This document shows positions 33,384 through 42,382 of a stretch of DNA of 64,000 bases, piece by piece. The first letter of the stretch is position 1. Each line of letters starts with the position of its first letter. The notes beneath the pieces were generated by a model. It worked only from the letters and a program-made list of their open reading frames with translations. It did not search any database and was not told the origin of the DNA. The position numbers and the translations under genes were made by a program. The DNA is taken from positions 2,035,725-2,099,724 of the forward strand of contig NZ_DF820425.1 of the NCBI RefSeq assembly GCF_000617845.2, given 5' to 3'. Source of the stretch: Bradyrhizobium sp. DOA9. Its GTDB lineage: Bacteria; Pseudomonadota; Alphaproteobacteria; Rhizobiales; Xanthobacteraceae.

Positions 33384-34193
33384 TCATGATTTGGGCTTCA
33401 CCTTCGCGGTCTTATGCTCGAGGAATTCGCGGATCCGCCGCTTGGCCTCCTTGTCGCTTTGCGCGACGGTGGCCATCAGCGACTCCATCAACAGGCCGGC
33501 CTGCGGATTGGCCTCCGCGATCATCGGCAGCGCCTGGAGCACGGCGAAATTCGTCAGCGGGGCGTTTGACGCCACCTTGGTCGCAAGCTCCAGCGCCTTG
33601 CCGAGCCCGTTGCCGGCCTCCGTCAGATATTGCGCGAAGCCGTAGGACGCGCCCTCAGTCGCGCTGTAGACGCGTCCCGTCAGCATCATGTCCATCATCC
33701 GGGCAACGCCGATCAGCCGTGGCAGCCGCACCGAGCCGCCGCCGCCGACGAAAATGCCGCGCTGCCCCTCCGGCAGCGCGAAATAGGTCGAGGGCTCGGC
33801 GACGCGGATATGGGCCGCGCAGGCAAGCTCCAGCCCGCCGCCGATCACGGCGCCCCGGAGCGCTGCGATCACGGGCACGCGGCTGTACTGGATGCGGTCG
33901 AACACCCGGTGCCACATCTGGGAGTGCAGCAGCCCGCCGGTGGCGTCGTGCTCGGTCAGTTCCGAGAGGTCGAGGCCACTGGAGAAATGGTCGCCGATGC
34001 CGTGGATGACGACCGCGCCGATATCCTCAGGCAGGTTCGCAAAACACTCGCCGATTTCCAGGATGATGCCGTCATTGAGCGCATTGCGCTTGGCCGGCCG
34101 GTTCAGACCCACGGTCAGAACCCGGTCCGTCCGCTCGATGCTCAAAAGCCCGGAGGCGCCCGCGTTCGCGGTCTCGGCGTTTCCCTGTGTCAT
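33384..34193 (-). CDS. Crotonase/enoyl-CoA hydratase family protein (first gene of the cluster)
   Basis: A 269-residue crotonase. Oxyanion-hole region GDHFSSGLDL and the second loop GAVIGGGLELACAAH are intact; the two catalytic Glu positions are filled (Glu in GGLELA and Glu in LPEGQRG), unlike the homologue at 21126. It could hydrate a cinnamoyl-CoA or act as hydroxycinnamoyl-CoA hydratase-lyase. It is the promoter-proximal gene, and a GTTAT/ATAAC palindrome lies about 20 bases upstream. Confidence 0.86.
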   Translation of the reverse strand: MTQGNAETANAGASGLLSIERTDRVLTVGLNRPAKRNALNDGIILEIGECFANLPEDIGAVVIHGIGDHFSSGLDLSELTEHDATGGLLHSQMWHRVFDRIQYSRVPVIAALRGAVIGGGLELACAAHIRVAEPSTYFALPEGQRGIFVGGGGSVRLPRLIGVARMMDMMLTGRVYSATEGASYGFAQYLTEAGNGLGKALELATKVASNAPLTNFAVLQALPMIAEANPQAGLLMESLMATVAQSDKEAKRRIREFLEHKTAKVKPKS

Positions 34194-34212
34194 TTGCGTC
34201 CTTGTCAGAATA

Positions 34213-34227
34213 GTTATGTTGTATAAC
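34213..34227. promoter_or_regulatory. Palindrome GTTAT-N5-ATAAC upstream of the phenylpropenoid cluster
   Basis: GTTATGTTGTATAAC (34213-34227) lies 20 bases before the crotonase start in an otherwise GC-rich gap. It is of the size and position expected for a MarR-type operator, the regulator class that controls hydroxycinnamate genes in related bacteria; no such regulator gene lies in this window. Confidence 0.45.
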
Positions 34228-34310
34228 GAATTTTGGGGGAGTCAAGGTGGGGCGCAGCCGGGTGGCCGGGATCCTCCCTCACCCGGGGCGAGCGACAGAG
34301 CGGTGCGGGC

Positions 34311-35156
34311 CTACTCTCGCGTCACAAACTTCGCGAACGCATCGGCGTAATCCGGGTGCCAGCGCGACAATGGCGGGCGGTTCTCCACGATGTCGCCGGC
34401 TGCCCACAGCATGCGCTTCTCGTCGAGCGCGCGCGGCACGTCGTTGTCCGGGCAGAGAATGTAGAAATCGCCGGCCTCCAGCCGCGCCAGCATGAAATCG
34501 ACCGTCTGCTCCGGCGTCCAGGCGCCGGCCGGTTTCTCGGTGCGGCCCTTCGCGGTGAGGCCGGTGAAGACGAAGCCGGGGATCAAGAGGTGTGCCGTGA
34601 CGCGACAGTCCTTCGTGTTGCGCAATTCGTGCTGGAGCGCTTCGGTGAACGCTTTCACGCCCGCTTTGGAGACGTTGTAGGCGGGATCGCCCGGCGGCGT
34701 GGTGATGCCCTGCTTGGAGCCGGTGTTGATGATGAGGCCGTATTTGCCGCGCGCGATCATGTTGGGCGCGAAGATGCGCGAGCCGTTGATGATGCCCCAC
34801 ATGTTGACGGCGATGATGCGCTGCCAATTGTCCGGCGCGTCGAACAACGTGCTGCCGGGCTGAATACCGGCATTGTTCATGAGGACGTCGGTGCCGCCGA
34901 ACTGCTCCCGGACGGCGCGCTCGAGTTCCGTCACGCTCTCGATCCTGCTGACATCGACGACCGAGCTCATCACGTTTGCGGCAGACGTGAGGGATGACAG
35001 TTTTGTTGCAGCTTCTGCCAGGCGCGTCTCGTCGACATCCGCGATACACACCTTCATTCCAGCGCGCGCAAAGGCTGCGGCGGCGGCAAATCCGATGCCG
35101 GCTGCGCCACCCGTGATCACGGCAACATTGTCCTTGACGATGGCGGGATGTGACAT
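34311..35156 (-). CDS. SDR-family oxidoreductase
   Basis: A 281-residue short-chain dehydrogenase. Cofactor motif TGGAAGIGFAAAAAFARAG (near 14-32), NNAGIQPGS, and active site YNVSKAG with GSKQG upstream. The ATG at 35156 has GGAGACGATCC before it; the frame is open 21 codons further upstream without a better site. The substrate is unknown. It lies upstream of the phenylpropenoid run on the same strand, but the 117-base gap with a palindrome suggests a separate transcript. It is divergent from the aldehyde dehydrogenase gene. Confidence 0.85.
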   Translation of the reverse strand: MSHPAIVKDNVAVITGGAAGIGFAAAAAFARAGMKVCIADVDETRLAEAATKLSSLTSAANVMSSVVDVSRIESVTELERAVREQFGGTDVLMNNAGIQPGSTLFDAPDNWQRIIAVNMWGIINGSRIFAPNMIARGKYGLIINTGSKQGITTPPGDPAYNVSKAGVKAFTEALQHELRNTKDCRVTAHLLIPGFVFTGLTAKGRTEKPAGAWTPEQTVDFMLARLEAGDFYILCPDNDVPRALDEKRMLWAAGDIVENRPPLSRWHPDYADAFAKFVTRE

Positions 35157-35337
35157 GGATCGTCTCCGTGGAAGGCCCTCAGTCGAGCTATAACATGGCA
35201 GTGATGCGACCCTGCACAAGTCGGCATGGGAGGTCTTCGTTCCGCGCTGCCTTTACGCTGATCAGGCACGGCTGTATCCTCTGCACAACGATCCCGCCCA
35301 GATCGAACCAACCAATCACCTGACAGGGAGTGCAGCC

Positions 35338-36834
35338 ATGGCTGTGTCGCAGGCTATTCCGATCGCGCGCCATCCGTTCGCCAACGGGTCCTACAAGCAG
35401 ATGCTGATCGACGGGAAGTGGGTCGATGCAGCCTCGGGCAAGCGCTTCGAGACCCGCAATCCCGCCACCGGCGAACTGCTCGCAACCGTCGCCGAAGGCG
35501 ACAAGGAAGACATCGATCGTGCGGTCGCGGCCGCGCGCCGCGCCTTCGAAGGTCCGTGGAGCAAGGTCAAGCCGTTCGAGCGGCAGAACCTGCTTTTGAG
35601 GCTCGCCGACCTCGTCGAGAAGAATTTCGACGAATTGTCGCAGCTCGACACGCTCGACATGGGCGCGCCGCTGAGCCGCACTCGTGCCTACCGCCTGCGC
35701 GCCGTCGGCATGCTGCGCTATTACGCCGGCCAGACCACCGCGATTCACGGCGAGACCATCGAGAACTCGCTGCCCGGTGAGATCTTCTCCTACACGCTGA
35801 AGGAGCCGGTCGGCGTCGTCGGCGCCATCATTCCCTGGAACGGTCCGCTGACCGCGACGATCTGGAAGATCGGCCCGGCGATCGCGACCGGCTGCACCGT
35901 GGTGCTCAAGCCGGCCGAAGAAGCGCCGTTGACCTCGCTGCGGATCGCCGAGCTCGCAATGGAAGCGGGCGTGCCGCCCGGCGTCGTCAACGTCGTTCCT
36001 GGCTATGGCGAGACCGCGGGCGCGGCGCTCGCCTCGCATCACGACGTCGACAAGGTCGCCTTCACCGGCTCGCATGTGACGGGCCAATCGATCATCCGTG
36101 CTTCCGCCGGCAACCTCAAGCGCGTCTCGCTCGAGCTCGGCGGCAAGTCGCCGGACATCGTGTTCGCCGATGCCGATCTCGATGCCGCCGTGCCGGGCGC
36201 GGCGATGGCGGTGTTCGCCAATTCGGGGCAGATCTGCAGCGCCGGCACGCGCTTGTTCGTAGAGCAGTCGATCTACGAGGAGTTCGTCGGCCGCGTCGCC
36301 GAGTTCGGCAAGAAGCTGCAGGTCGGCAACGGCCTCGATCCCAACGTGCAGATCGGCCCGCTGGTCTCCGAGCAGCAGCTCGAGCGCGTCACCGGCTATC
36401 TCGATATCGGCCAGAAGGAAGGCGCCAAGGCGCTCGCCGGCGGCGGCCGCGTCACCGAAGGCGCGTTGTCGAAGGGCTTCTTCGTCTCGCCGACGGTGTT
36501 CGCGGGCGTTGAGGACAACATGCGCATCGCGCAGGAGGAGATCTTTGGCCCCGTCATCTCCGCGATCGCGTTCAAGGACATGGACGAGCTGGTCAAGCGC
36601 GCCAACAACACCACGTTCGGCCTCGGCTCCGGGCTGTGGACGCGAGATGTCAGCAAGGCCCATGCGGTGGCGAAGTCGCTGCGCGCCGGCTCGGTGTGGG
36701 TCAATTGCTACCAGGCGATGGATCCGGCTGTGCCGTTCGGCGGCTACAAGATGAGCGGCTATGGCCGCGAATCCGGCAAGCAGCATGTCGAGGAATATCT
36801 CAACGTAAAGGCCGTCTGGATCAAGACGGCCTAG
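35338..36834 (+). CDS. Aldehyde dehydrogenase (NAD(P)+-dependent)
   Basis: A 498-residue ALDH, the standard length. The NAD-binding region has IIPWNGPLTATIWKIGPAIA, the catalytic Glu lies in LELGGKSPDI and the catalytic Cys in NSGQICSAGTRLFVE. The C-terminus contains NNTTFGLGSGLWTRD and VPFGGYKMSGYGRE. CAGGGAG precedes the ATG. The enzyme oxidises an aldehyde to the acid; aromatic or aliphatic aldehydes are equally possible. It is divergent from the SDR gene and 110 bases upstream of the old yellow enzyme. Confidence 0.9.
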   Translation: MAVSQAIPIARHPFANGSYKQMLIDGKWVDAASGKRFETRNPATGELLATVAEGDKEDIDRAVAAARRAFEGPWSKVKPFERQNLLLRLADLVEKNFDELSQLDTLDMGAPLSRTRAYRLRAVGMLRYYAGQTTAIHGETIENSLPGEIFSYTLKEPVGVVGAIIPWNGPLTATIWKIGPAIATGCTVVLKPAEEAPLTSLRIAELAMEAGVPPGVVNVVPGYGETAGAALASHHDVDKVAFTGSHVTGQSIIRASAGNLKRVSLELGGKSPDIVFADADLDAAVPGAAMAVFANSGQICSAGTRLFVEQSIYEEFVGRVAEFGKKLQVGNGLDPNVQIGPLVSEQQLERVTGYLDIGQKEGAKALAGGGRVTEGALSKGFFVSPTVFAGVEDNMRIAQEEIFGPVISAIAFKDMDELVKRANNTTFGLGSGLWTRDVSKAHAVAKSLRAGSVWVNCYQAMDPAVPFGGYKMSGYGRESGKQHVEEYLNVKAVWIKTA

Positions 36835-36944
36835 TGTCCCTCCTGCGTTTCGCGGGGAGGAATTTCCTTGGTGGGGCGGCACCTTTTCCGGGTGTCGCCC
36901 CCTCTATATGATCGTCATCTTACCAAGCTCCAGTTGAGGCCAGC

Positions 36945-38072
36945 ATGAAATTCGAAGCGTTGTTTCGGCCGTTGCAGGTCGGTCCCTACAAGCTCGCGCA
37001 TCGCGTTGCGATGGCGCCGTTGACGCGCATGCGGGCCGAGCGCGACACTTTTGCGCCGCGGCCGCTCAACGCCGAGTATTACGGCCAGCGTGCGACCAAG
37101 GGCGGCCTGATCATCGCCGAAGCCTCGCCGGTGCTCTCGCACGGCCGCGGCAATCCGGCGACGCCGGGCATCTATTCGGAGGCGCAGATCGCGGGCTGGC
37201 GCAAGGTGGTCGACGCGGTGCACGCCAAGGGCGGCATCATCTTCCTCCAGCTCTGGCATGTCGGCCGCGTCTCGCATTCTTCCTTCCATGGCGGTGAGCT
37301 GCCGGTTTCGGCCTCGGCCATTCCGATCAAGGCCGAAGGCATGAAGGCGATGACGGCCGACGGCAAGATCGCCGACTACGAGACGCCGCGCGCGCTGGAG
37401 ACCGAGGAGGTCAAGGACATCGTCGAGGCGTTCCGGCAGGGCGCGAAGAACGCGCTCGCCGCCGGCTTCGACGGCGTCGAGATCCACGGCGCCAACGGCT
37501 ATCTGCTCGAGCAGTTCCTGCAATCGCGCAGCAACCAGCGCACCGATCAATATGGCGGCTCCATCGAGAACCGCGCGCGCCTTCTGCTCGAAGTCACGCA
37601 GGCCGCGATCGACGTCTGGGGCGCAAACCGCGTCGCGGTGCGGCTGTCGCCCCACGGCATCGCCAATGATTCCGGCGAGCCCGATCCGATGCCGCTCTAT
37701 ACCCACGTGGTGAAGGCGCTCGACAAGCTCGGTCTTGCCTATCTGCACTTCATCGAGCCGCGCTCCAGCGGTGCCGGCCGCGCCGACGTTCACTGGGAGA
37801 ACGTGCCGTCCGCGATGGTGCTGTTCCGCCCGCTCTACAGCGGCGTCTTGATGACGGCCGGCGGCTTCACCGGCGAGACCGCGAACGCGGCGATCGCTGA
37901 AGGCCACGCCGACATCATCGCCTTCGGCCGCATCTTCATCTCCAATCCGGATCTGCCGCGGCGCCTCGAGCACGGCTACCCGATCACGCCGTACAACCGC
38001 GCGACGTTCTATGGCGGCGAGGAGAAGGGGTACACGGATTATCCGGTGTATGACGAGCTGACGCTGGCCTGA
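36945..38072 (+). CDS. Old yellow enzyme-family alkene reductase
   Basis: A 375-residue FMN-dependent ene-reductase. Motifs: MAPLTRMRA at the FMN site near the start, LWHVGRVSHSSF, and HGANGYLLEQFLQSRSNQRTDQYGGSIENR in two adjoining pieces with the substrate-binding His/Asn pair. Such enzymes reduce activated C=C bonds (unsaturated aldehydes, ketones, nitro compounds). It follows the ALDH gene in the same direction and may share its transcript. Two different dispersed repeats separate it from the GFA gene. Confidence 0.9.
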   Translation: MKFEALFRPLQVGPYKLAHRVAMAPLTRMRAERDTFAPRPLNAEYYGQRATKGGLIIAEASPVLSHGRGNPATPGIYSEAQIAGWRKVVDAVHAKGGIIFLQLWHVGRVSHSSFHGGELPVSASAIPIKAEGMKAMTADGKIADYETPRALETEEVKDIVEAFRQGAKNALAAGFDGVEIHGANGYLLEQFLQSRSNQRTDQYGGSIENRARLLLEVTQAAIDVWGANRVAVRLSPHGIANDSGEPDPMPLYTHVVKALDKLGLAYLHFIEPRSSGAGRADVHWENVPSAMVLFRPLYSGVLMTAGGFTGETANAAIAEGHADIIAFGRIFISNPDLPRRLEHGYPITPYNRATFYGGEEKGYTDYPVYDELTLA

Positions 38073-38075
38073 TCT

Positions 38076-38194
38076 GTCATTCCGGGAGGTCGCGAACCCG
38101 GAATCCATCGGGCTGCATGACCTAGACGTGGGATGGATTCTCTGATGCGCAATTGCGCATCAAAGCTCGATGCTTCGCATCGCCCCGGAATGAC
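38076..38194. repeat. Dispersed palindromic repeat family B, copy 1
   Basis: Outer arms GTCATTCCGGG and CCCCGGAATGAC enclose a 16-bp perfect palindrome ATGCGCAATTGCGCAT (38145-38160). A second copy lies at 47264-47384 with the same core. It begins three bases after the alkene reductase stop codon. Confidence 0.85.
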
Positions 38195-38230
38195 GAGCTT
38201 GATTTGTAGCGCGACCGCCACCACAACTTC

Positions 38231-38310
38231 CGTCATTGCGAGCGCAGCGAAGCAATCCAGACTGCCTCCACGGACAGACTCTGGATTGCTTCGCTGCGCT
38301 CGCAATGACG
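38231..38310. repeat. Dispersed palindromic repeat family C, copy 1
   Basis: Arms CGTCATTGCGAGCGCAGCGA... and ...TCGCTGCGCTCGCAATGACG. A related copy is at 40617-40703. This copy ends one base before the ACGGAGGG ribosome-binding site of the GFA gene. Confidence 0.85.
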
Positions 38311-38325
38311 ACGGAGGGACCTATC

Positions 38326-38829
38326 ATGGCCAAAGCCGCAGCCGCCGCAGGGATCGCCACCGGCCAATGCCTCTGCGGCAAGGTCGCCTTCGAGATCGAC
38401 GTGCCCGCGCGTTGGGCCTGGCACGATCATTCCGCCGCCAGCCGCCGCGCTCACGGCGCGGCGTACGCGACCTATGTCGGAAGCTGGAAGAAGCGCTTCC
38501 GCATCACCTCCGGTAAGGCCGCGCTGACCCGCTACGAGGACAAGGCGACGAAGACCGCGCGCAGCTTCTGCTCGCATTGCGGCACGCCGGTCATGTACGA
38601 GCGCCCGCGCGGCCCCCACATGATCAACATCCCGCGGGCGTTGTTCAACGAGCGCACCGGCCGCCAGCCGCTCTATCACATCGCCATCGAGGAGCTGCAG
38701 GAATGGGCCTATGCCGGTGAGCCCCTGGTGCCGCTGAAGGGCTTTCCCGGCGTGGTCTGGCAGCGCTCGAAAAAGAAGAAGCGCGCTGGCGGCGAGGACC
38801 CGTTCGAGCTTGGGCGCGAGGAGATGTAG
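38326..38829 (+). CDS. GFA-family zinc protein with the central cysteine site replaced
   Basis: A 167-residue protein of the GFA (glutathione-dependent formaldehyde-activating) family. The structural zinc Cys are kept (CLCG at residues 15-18 and FCSHCG at 81-86), but the central CHCSxCRR of active members reads HDHSAASRR (33-41), so Cys 33, 35 and 38 are His, His and Ala. The C-terminus is Lys/Arg-rich. The ATG at 38326 is fixed by CGGAGGGA 8 bases upstream; the frame runs back through repeat C. Function is uncertain; probably not a formaldehyde enzyme. Confidence 0.85.
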   Translation: MAKAAAAAGIATGQCLCGKVAFEIDVPARWAWHDHSAASRRAHGAAYATYVGSWKKRFRITSGKAALTRYEDKATKTARSFCSHCGTPVMYERPRGPHMINIPRALFNERTGRQPLYHIAIEELQEWAYAGEPLVPLKGFPGVVWQRSKKKKRAGGEDPFELGREEM

Positions 38830-38937
38830 CGCCGCGGCCGGGCAACGCAGCCATGACCGCGCTTCCTTGCGCCTCAGCCGACATCTCGGCCATCATGCTT
38901 TCGGTCCTTGCGGCTATTGTCCGCTCCTGGAGGAAAC

Positions 38938-40599
38938 ATGAAGAACAAGATCACCGGCCGCTCCGCCTTTCTCGCGCTGCTCAAGGACGAGGGCATCACG
39001 CATCTGTTCGGCAATCCCGGCACCACCGAGCTGCCGATCATGCATGCGCTGAAGGACCATCCCGATCTCACCTATGTGATGGCGATGCAGGAGAGCCTGG
39101 TGGTGGCGATCGCCGACGGCTACAGCCGTGCTTCGGGCAAGCTCGTCGCCTGCAACGTGCACGTCGCGCCCGGCCTCGGCAACGCCATGGGCTCGCTCTA
39201 CAACGCCCAGTTCACGGGCACGCCGATGATCCTGACCGCTGGCCAGCAGGAGCAGGGCCACGGCCTGATGGAGCCGGTGCTCTATGGTCCGCTGGTGCGC
39301 ATGGCCGAGCCGCTGGTGAAATGGGCGGTCGAGGTGACACGGCTGGAGGACCTGCCGCGCATCGTGCGCCGCGCCGCCAAGGTGGCGACCACGCCGCCGA
39401 CCGGGCCGGTGTTCATCTCGCTGCCCGGCGACATCCTCAACAGCGAAGCCGGCATCGATCTCGGCCGTTCCACCCGCATCGATGCGCGCACGAAACCGTC
39501 GGACGAAGCGCTGAAGGCCTTTGCTGCACGCCTGCTCAAGGCCGAGCGTCCCGTGATCGTCACCATGGACGAGGTGGTCAAGAGCGATGCGCTGAAGGAG
39601 GCGGCTGAACTGGCCGAGCTGCTCGGCGCCGCGGCCTATCAGTCCTCGACGCCGTACGGCGCGCACTTCCTGTCGGAGAGCCCGAGCTTCGTCGGCACGC
39701 TCGCGCGCGTGCAGAAGACCGCCCGCGATACGCTGGCGCCGTACGATCTCTTGATCGCGCTCGGCGGTGATCCCTTGCGGATGTCGGTCTACAGCGAGGT
39801 CGACGCGTTGCCCGACGGCCTCGGCATCGTGCAGGTCGGCCTCGTCGATTGGGAGATCGCCAAGAACTACGGCGCCGAGATCGCGCTGAAGGCTGACTTG
39901 AAGGAAACGCTGCGAGCGTTGATGCCGGTGCTGAAGGAGATGGGCGGCGCCACCCTCGCGAGCCGCGCCAAGCTGCGTCTTGCCGAGCTCGCGCCGAAGA
40001 ACTGGACCGCGCGCCGCGCCGCTTTGGTCGAGCAGATCGGCAAGAGCGCCGGCCGTTCACCGATCGATCCGGACTTCCTCGTACTGCAAATGATCGAGGC
40101 CATGCCTGACAACGCCATTCTCGTCGATGAAGGTCTCACCTCCAGCCGCCAGGTCACGGCGCTCCGTCCGCATCGCGACCGCTACGGCTATCACGGCCTC
40201 GCCTCCGGCGGCATCGGCTGGGGCCTGCCGGCCTCGGTCGGCGCCAGCATTGCCAATCCGGATCGTCCGGTCGTGTGTTTTTCCGGTGATGGCAGCGCGA
40301 TGTACTCGATCCAGTCGCTCTGGACTGCCGCTCACCACAAGCTGCCGCTCAACGTCGTCATCGTCAACAATGGTGGCTATCGCATCATCAAGCAGCGCCT
40401 GCTCGCCTTCCACGGCGACGACAATTACGTCGGCATGGATTTCGTCGATCCACCCGTGGATTTCGCCGGCGTCGCCAAGGCGCTCGGCTGCGAGGCGATC
40501 AAGGTCAGCGATCCCCGCGAACTCAAGGCGACGCTGGCGTCGGCGTTCGGCCGGCCGGGGACGAAGCTGATCGAGGTGATGGTGGACGGGACGGTGTAG
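38938..40599 (+). CDS. Thiamine-diphosphate enzyme, benzoylformate decarboxylase/acetolactate synthase-like
   Basis: A 553-residue ThDP enzyme with the usual three-domain order. The catalytic Glu lies in FGNPGTTELPIMHAL (near residue 24), and the ThDP/Mg motif reads GDGSAMYSIQSLW...NNGGY (near 445-475). Closest in pattern to benzoylformate decarboxylase and related 2-oxo-acid decarboxylases. GGAGGAAAC precedes the ATG at 38938. A decarboxylase beside an aldehyde dehydrogenase and dehydrogenases would fit mandelate-like or aromatic 2-oxo-acid breakdown, but they are not one operon. Confidence 0.84.
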   Translation: MKNKITGRSAFLALLKDEGITHLFGNPGTTELPIMHALKDHPDLTYVMAMQESLVVAIADGYSRASGKLVACNVHVAPGLGNAMGSLYNAQFTGTPMILTAGQQEQGHGLMEPVLYGPLVRMAEPLVKWAVEVTRLEDLPRIVRRAAKVATTPPTGPVFISLPGDILNSEAGIDLGRSTRIDARTKPSDEALKAFAARLLKAERPVIVTMDEVVKSDALKEAAELAELLGAAAYQSSTPYGAHFLSESPSFVGTLARVQKTARDTLAPYDLLIALGGDPLRMSVYSEVDALPDGLGIVQVGLVDWEIAKNYGAEIALKADLKETLRALMPVLKEMGGATLASRAKLRLAELAPKNWTARRAALVEQIGKSAGRSPIDPDFLVLQMIEAMPDNAILVDEGLTSSRQVTALRPHRDRYGYHGLASGGIGWGLPASVGASIANPDRPVVCFSGDGSAMYSIQSLWTAAHHKLPLNVVIVNNGGYRIIKQRLLAFHGDDNYVGMDFVDPPVDFAGVAKALGCEAIKVSDPRELKATLASAFGRPGTKLIEVMVDGTV

Positions 40600-40616
40600 A
40601 GGCAAACTGCTTCCAC

Positions 40617-40703
40617 CGTCATTGCGAGGAGCCCGTGCGACGAAGCAATCCAGACTGTCCCCGCGGAGGGATTCTGGATTGCTTCGCTTCGCTCGCAATG
40701 ACG
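40617..40703. repeat. Dispersed palindromic repeat family C, copy 2
   Basis: Arms CGTCATTGCGAGGAGCC... and ...TCGCTCGCAATGACG, with GAAGCAATCCAGA...TCTGGATTGCTTC inside. It occupies the gap between the convergent ThDP-enzyme and LLM-monooxygenase genes and may terminate both. Confidence 0.85.
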
Positions 40704-40708
40704 AGCGT

Positions 40709-42088
40709 CTACCCCTTCTTCCCCACCCGGTACCCCGCCGCCGGATGCGGCGCATCCAGCCTGGCGCGTCCGCCACCGAACAGCTTCTCGCGCAACGTGC
40801 CCTTCGCATATTCCGGCTTGTACCGTCCGCGCTTGGTCAGCTCCGGCACCAGCATGTCGGCGATGTCCTCGAAATCGCCGGGCGAGATCGCGAACGCGAC
40901 GTTGAGGCCGTCGACATCGGTCTTCTCGAACCAGTCCTCGATCTTGTCGGCGACGCTTTCGGGCGTGCCTGTTACGACCGGGCCGGCGCCGCCGATGCCG
41001 ACATGCTCGATGACGTCGCGCACGGTCCAGACGCGGTCCGGGTCGGCCCGGGTGACGTTGTCCATCGCGCTGCGGCCGGCATCGTTCTGGACGTGGCGGA
41101 CCTGCTGGTCGAGGTCGTAGCCGGAGAAGTCGACGCCTGTCCATCCCGACATCAGCGCCAGCGCGCCTTCGGGGCTGATGTGGCGGCGATAGTCGGCGTA
41201 TTTCTCCTTCGCCTCGGCTTCCGTCCGTCCGAGGATGATCGTCATCATCGAGAACATCAGGATCTCGGCCGGGTTGCGGCCGAGTGCGGCGGCCTCCTGC
41301 CGGATCGCGGCGACGCGTGGCGCGATCACCTTGGCCGATGGCCCCGACATGAACACGCACTCGGCATGCCTGGCCGCGAATTGCCGGCCGCGCGGCGAGG
41401 TGCCGGCCTGGTACAGCACGGGCGTGCGCTGCGGCGAGGGCTCGCTGAGATGAATGGTGTTGTTGATGCGGTAATTCGCGCCCTCATGGTTGACGCGATG
41501 CACCTTTGCCGGGTCGGTGAAGATGCCGCGCTCGCGGTCGCGCAGCACGGCGCCGTCCTCCCAGCTGCCTTCCCAGAGCTTGTAGACCACCTCCATATAT
41601 TCGTCGGCGATGTCGTAGCGGTCGTCATGCCCGGTCTGCTTGTCCTTGCCGGCGCCACGCGCGGCGCTGTCGAGATAGCCGGTGACCACATTCCAGCCGA
41701 TCCGCCCCTCGGTGAGGTGATCGAGCGTCGACATCCGCCGTGCGAACGGGTAGGGCGGCTCGAAGGAGAGATTGCTGGTGACGCCGAAGCCGAGATTTTG
41801 CGTCACCGCGGCCATAGCCGACAGCAGCAGCAGCGGCTCGTTCGACGGCGTCTGCGCTGCATTGCGCAAAGCTGCGTCAGGGCTGTTGCCATAGACGTCG
41901 TAGACGCCGAGCACGTCGGCGAGGAACAGCCCGTCGAACCGGCCGCGCTCCAGCGTCTTGGCTAGATCGATCCAATAGGGCAGACGGTTATACTCGGCGG
42001 TGCGGTCGCGCGGATGGGTCCACAGGCCCGGTGACTGGTGTGCGACGCAATTCATCGCAAAGGCGTTGAGCCTGATCTGTTTGGCCAT
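40709..42088 (-). CDS. LLM-class flavin-dependent monooxygenase (NtaA/SnaA/DszA type)
   Basis: A 459-residue FMNH2-dependent monooxygenase of the long NtaA/SnaA/DszA group. It shows RFDGLFLADVLGVY, TEGRIGWNVVTGYLDSAARG and LYQAGTSPRGRQFAARHAE, all typical of the family. The ATG at 42088 (MAKQIRLNAF) follows GAGGGACC; upstream frame extension is unconserved. Substrates include aminopolycarboxylates, sulfones and related compounds; here unknown. It needs a flavin reductase, not found nearby. The gap to the divergent peptidase gene contains repeated CTTGGCAAGG motifs. Confidence 0.86.
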   Translation of the reverse strand: MAKQIRLNAFAMNCVAHQSPGLWTHPRDRTAEYNRLPYWIDLAKTLERGRFDGLFLADVLGVYDVYGNSPDAALRNAAQTPSNEPLLLLSAMAAVTQNLGFGVTSNLSFEPPYPFARRMSTLDHLTEGRIGWNVVTGYLDSAARGAGKDKQTGHDDRYDIADEYMEVVYKLWEGSWEDGAVLRDRERGIFTDPAKVHRVNHEGANYRINNTIHLSEPSPQRTPVLYQAGTSPRGRQFAARHAECVFMSGPSAKVIAPRVAAIRQEAAALGRNPAEILMFSMMTIILGRTEAEAKEKYADYRRHISPEGALALMSGWTGVDFSGYDLDQQVRHVQNDAGRSAMDNVTRADPDRVWTVRDVIEHVGIGGAGPVVTGTPESVADKIEDWFEKTDVDGLNVAFAISPGDFEDIADMLVPELTKRGRYKPEYAKGTLREKLFGGGRARLDAPHPAAGYRVGKKG

Positions 42089-42174
42089 GCTGGTCCCTCG
42101 GCGCCCTGTACTGAGCGCTCTTCGAATGATAGATGTGCGCCCCAACTTGGCGAACTTCTTGCATATAATTGGTC

Positions 42175-42220
42175 CTTGGCAAGGGCCAAGAATAGAAAGG
42201 CTTGCGCTTGGCAAGGCCAG
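42175..42220. promoter_or_regulatory. Pair of CTTGGCAAGG motifs between LLM and M20 genes
   Basis: CTTGGCAAGGGCCAAG (42175-42190) and CTTGGCAAGGCCAG (42207-42220) lie 32 bases apart, three helical turns, just after a TATAAT (42164-42169). Each has partial dyad symmetry (CTTGG...CCA(A)G). This could be an operator for either divergent gene. Confidence 0.35.
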
Positions 42221-42382
42221 AGTCAGCGTCGCAGCTGCGGTTGGCAGGCCGATCCCAGGAAACAAGAACGAATCCCCGAGAGAGCTACAAGACAAGTCCG
42301 AGAACTATCCAAATCCCCGCCACTTTCGAAGGCCAGCCCGCCTCGGGTAAGGTCCTTCGTCTCACAGTCTCGAAAAGCAAGT

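Noticed and set aside
38231..40703. Possible CRISPR-like structure from the family C repeats
   Set aside because: Only two copies 2.3 kb apart, with genes in between and internal palindromes; they are dispersed repeats.
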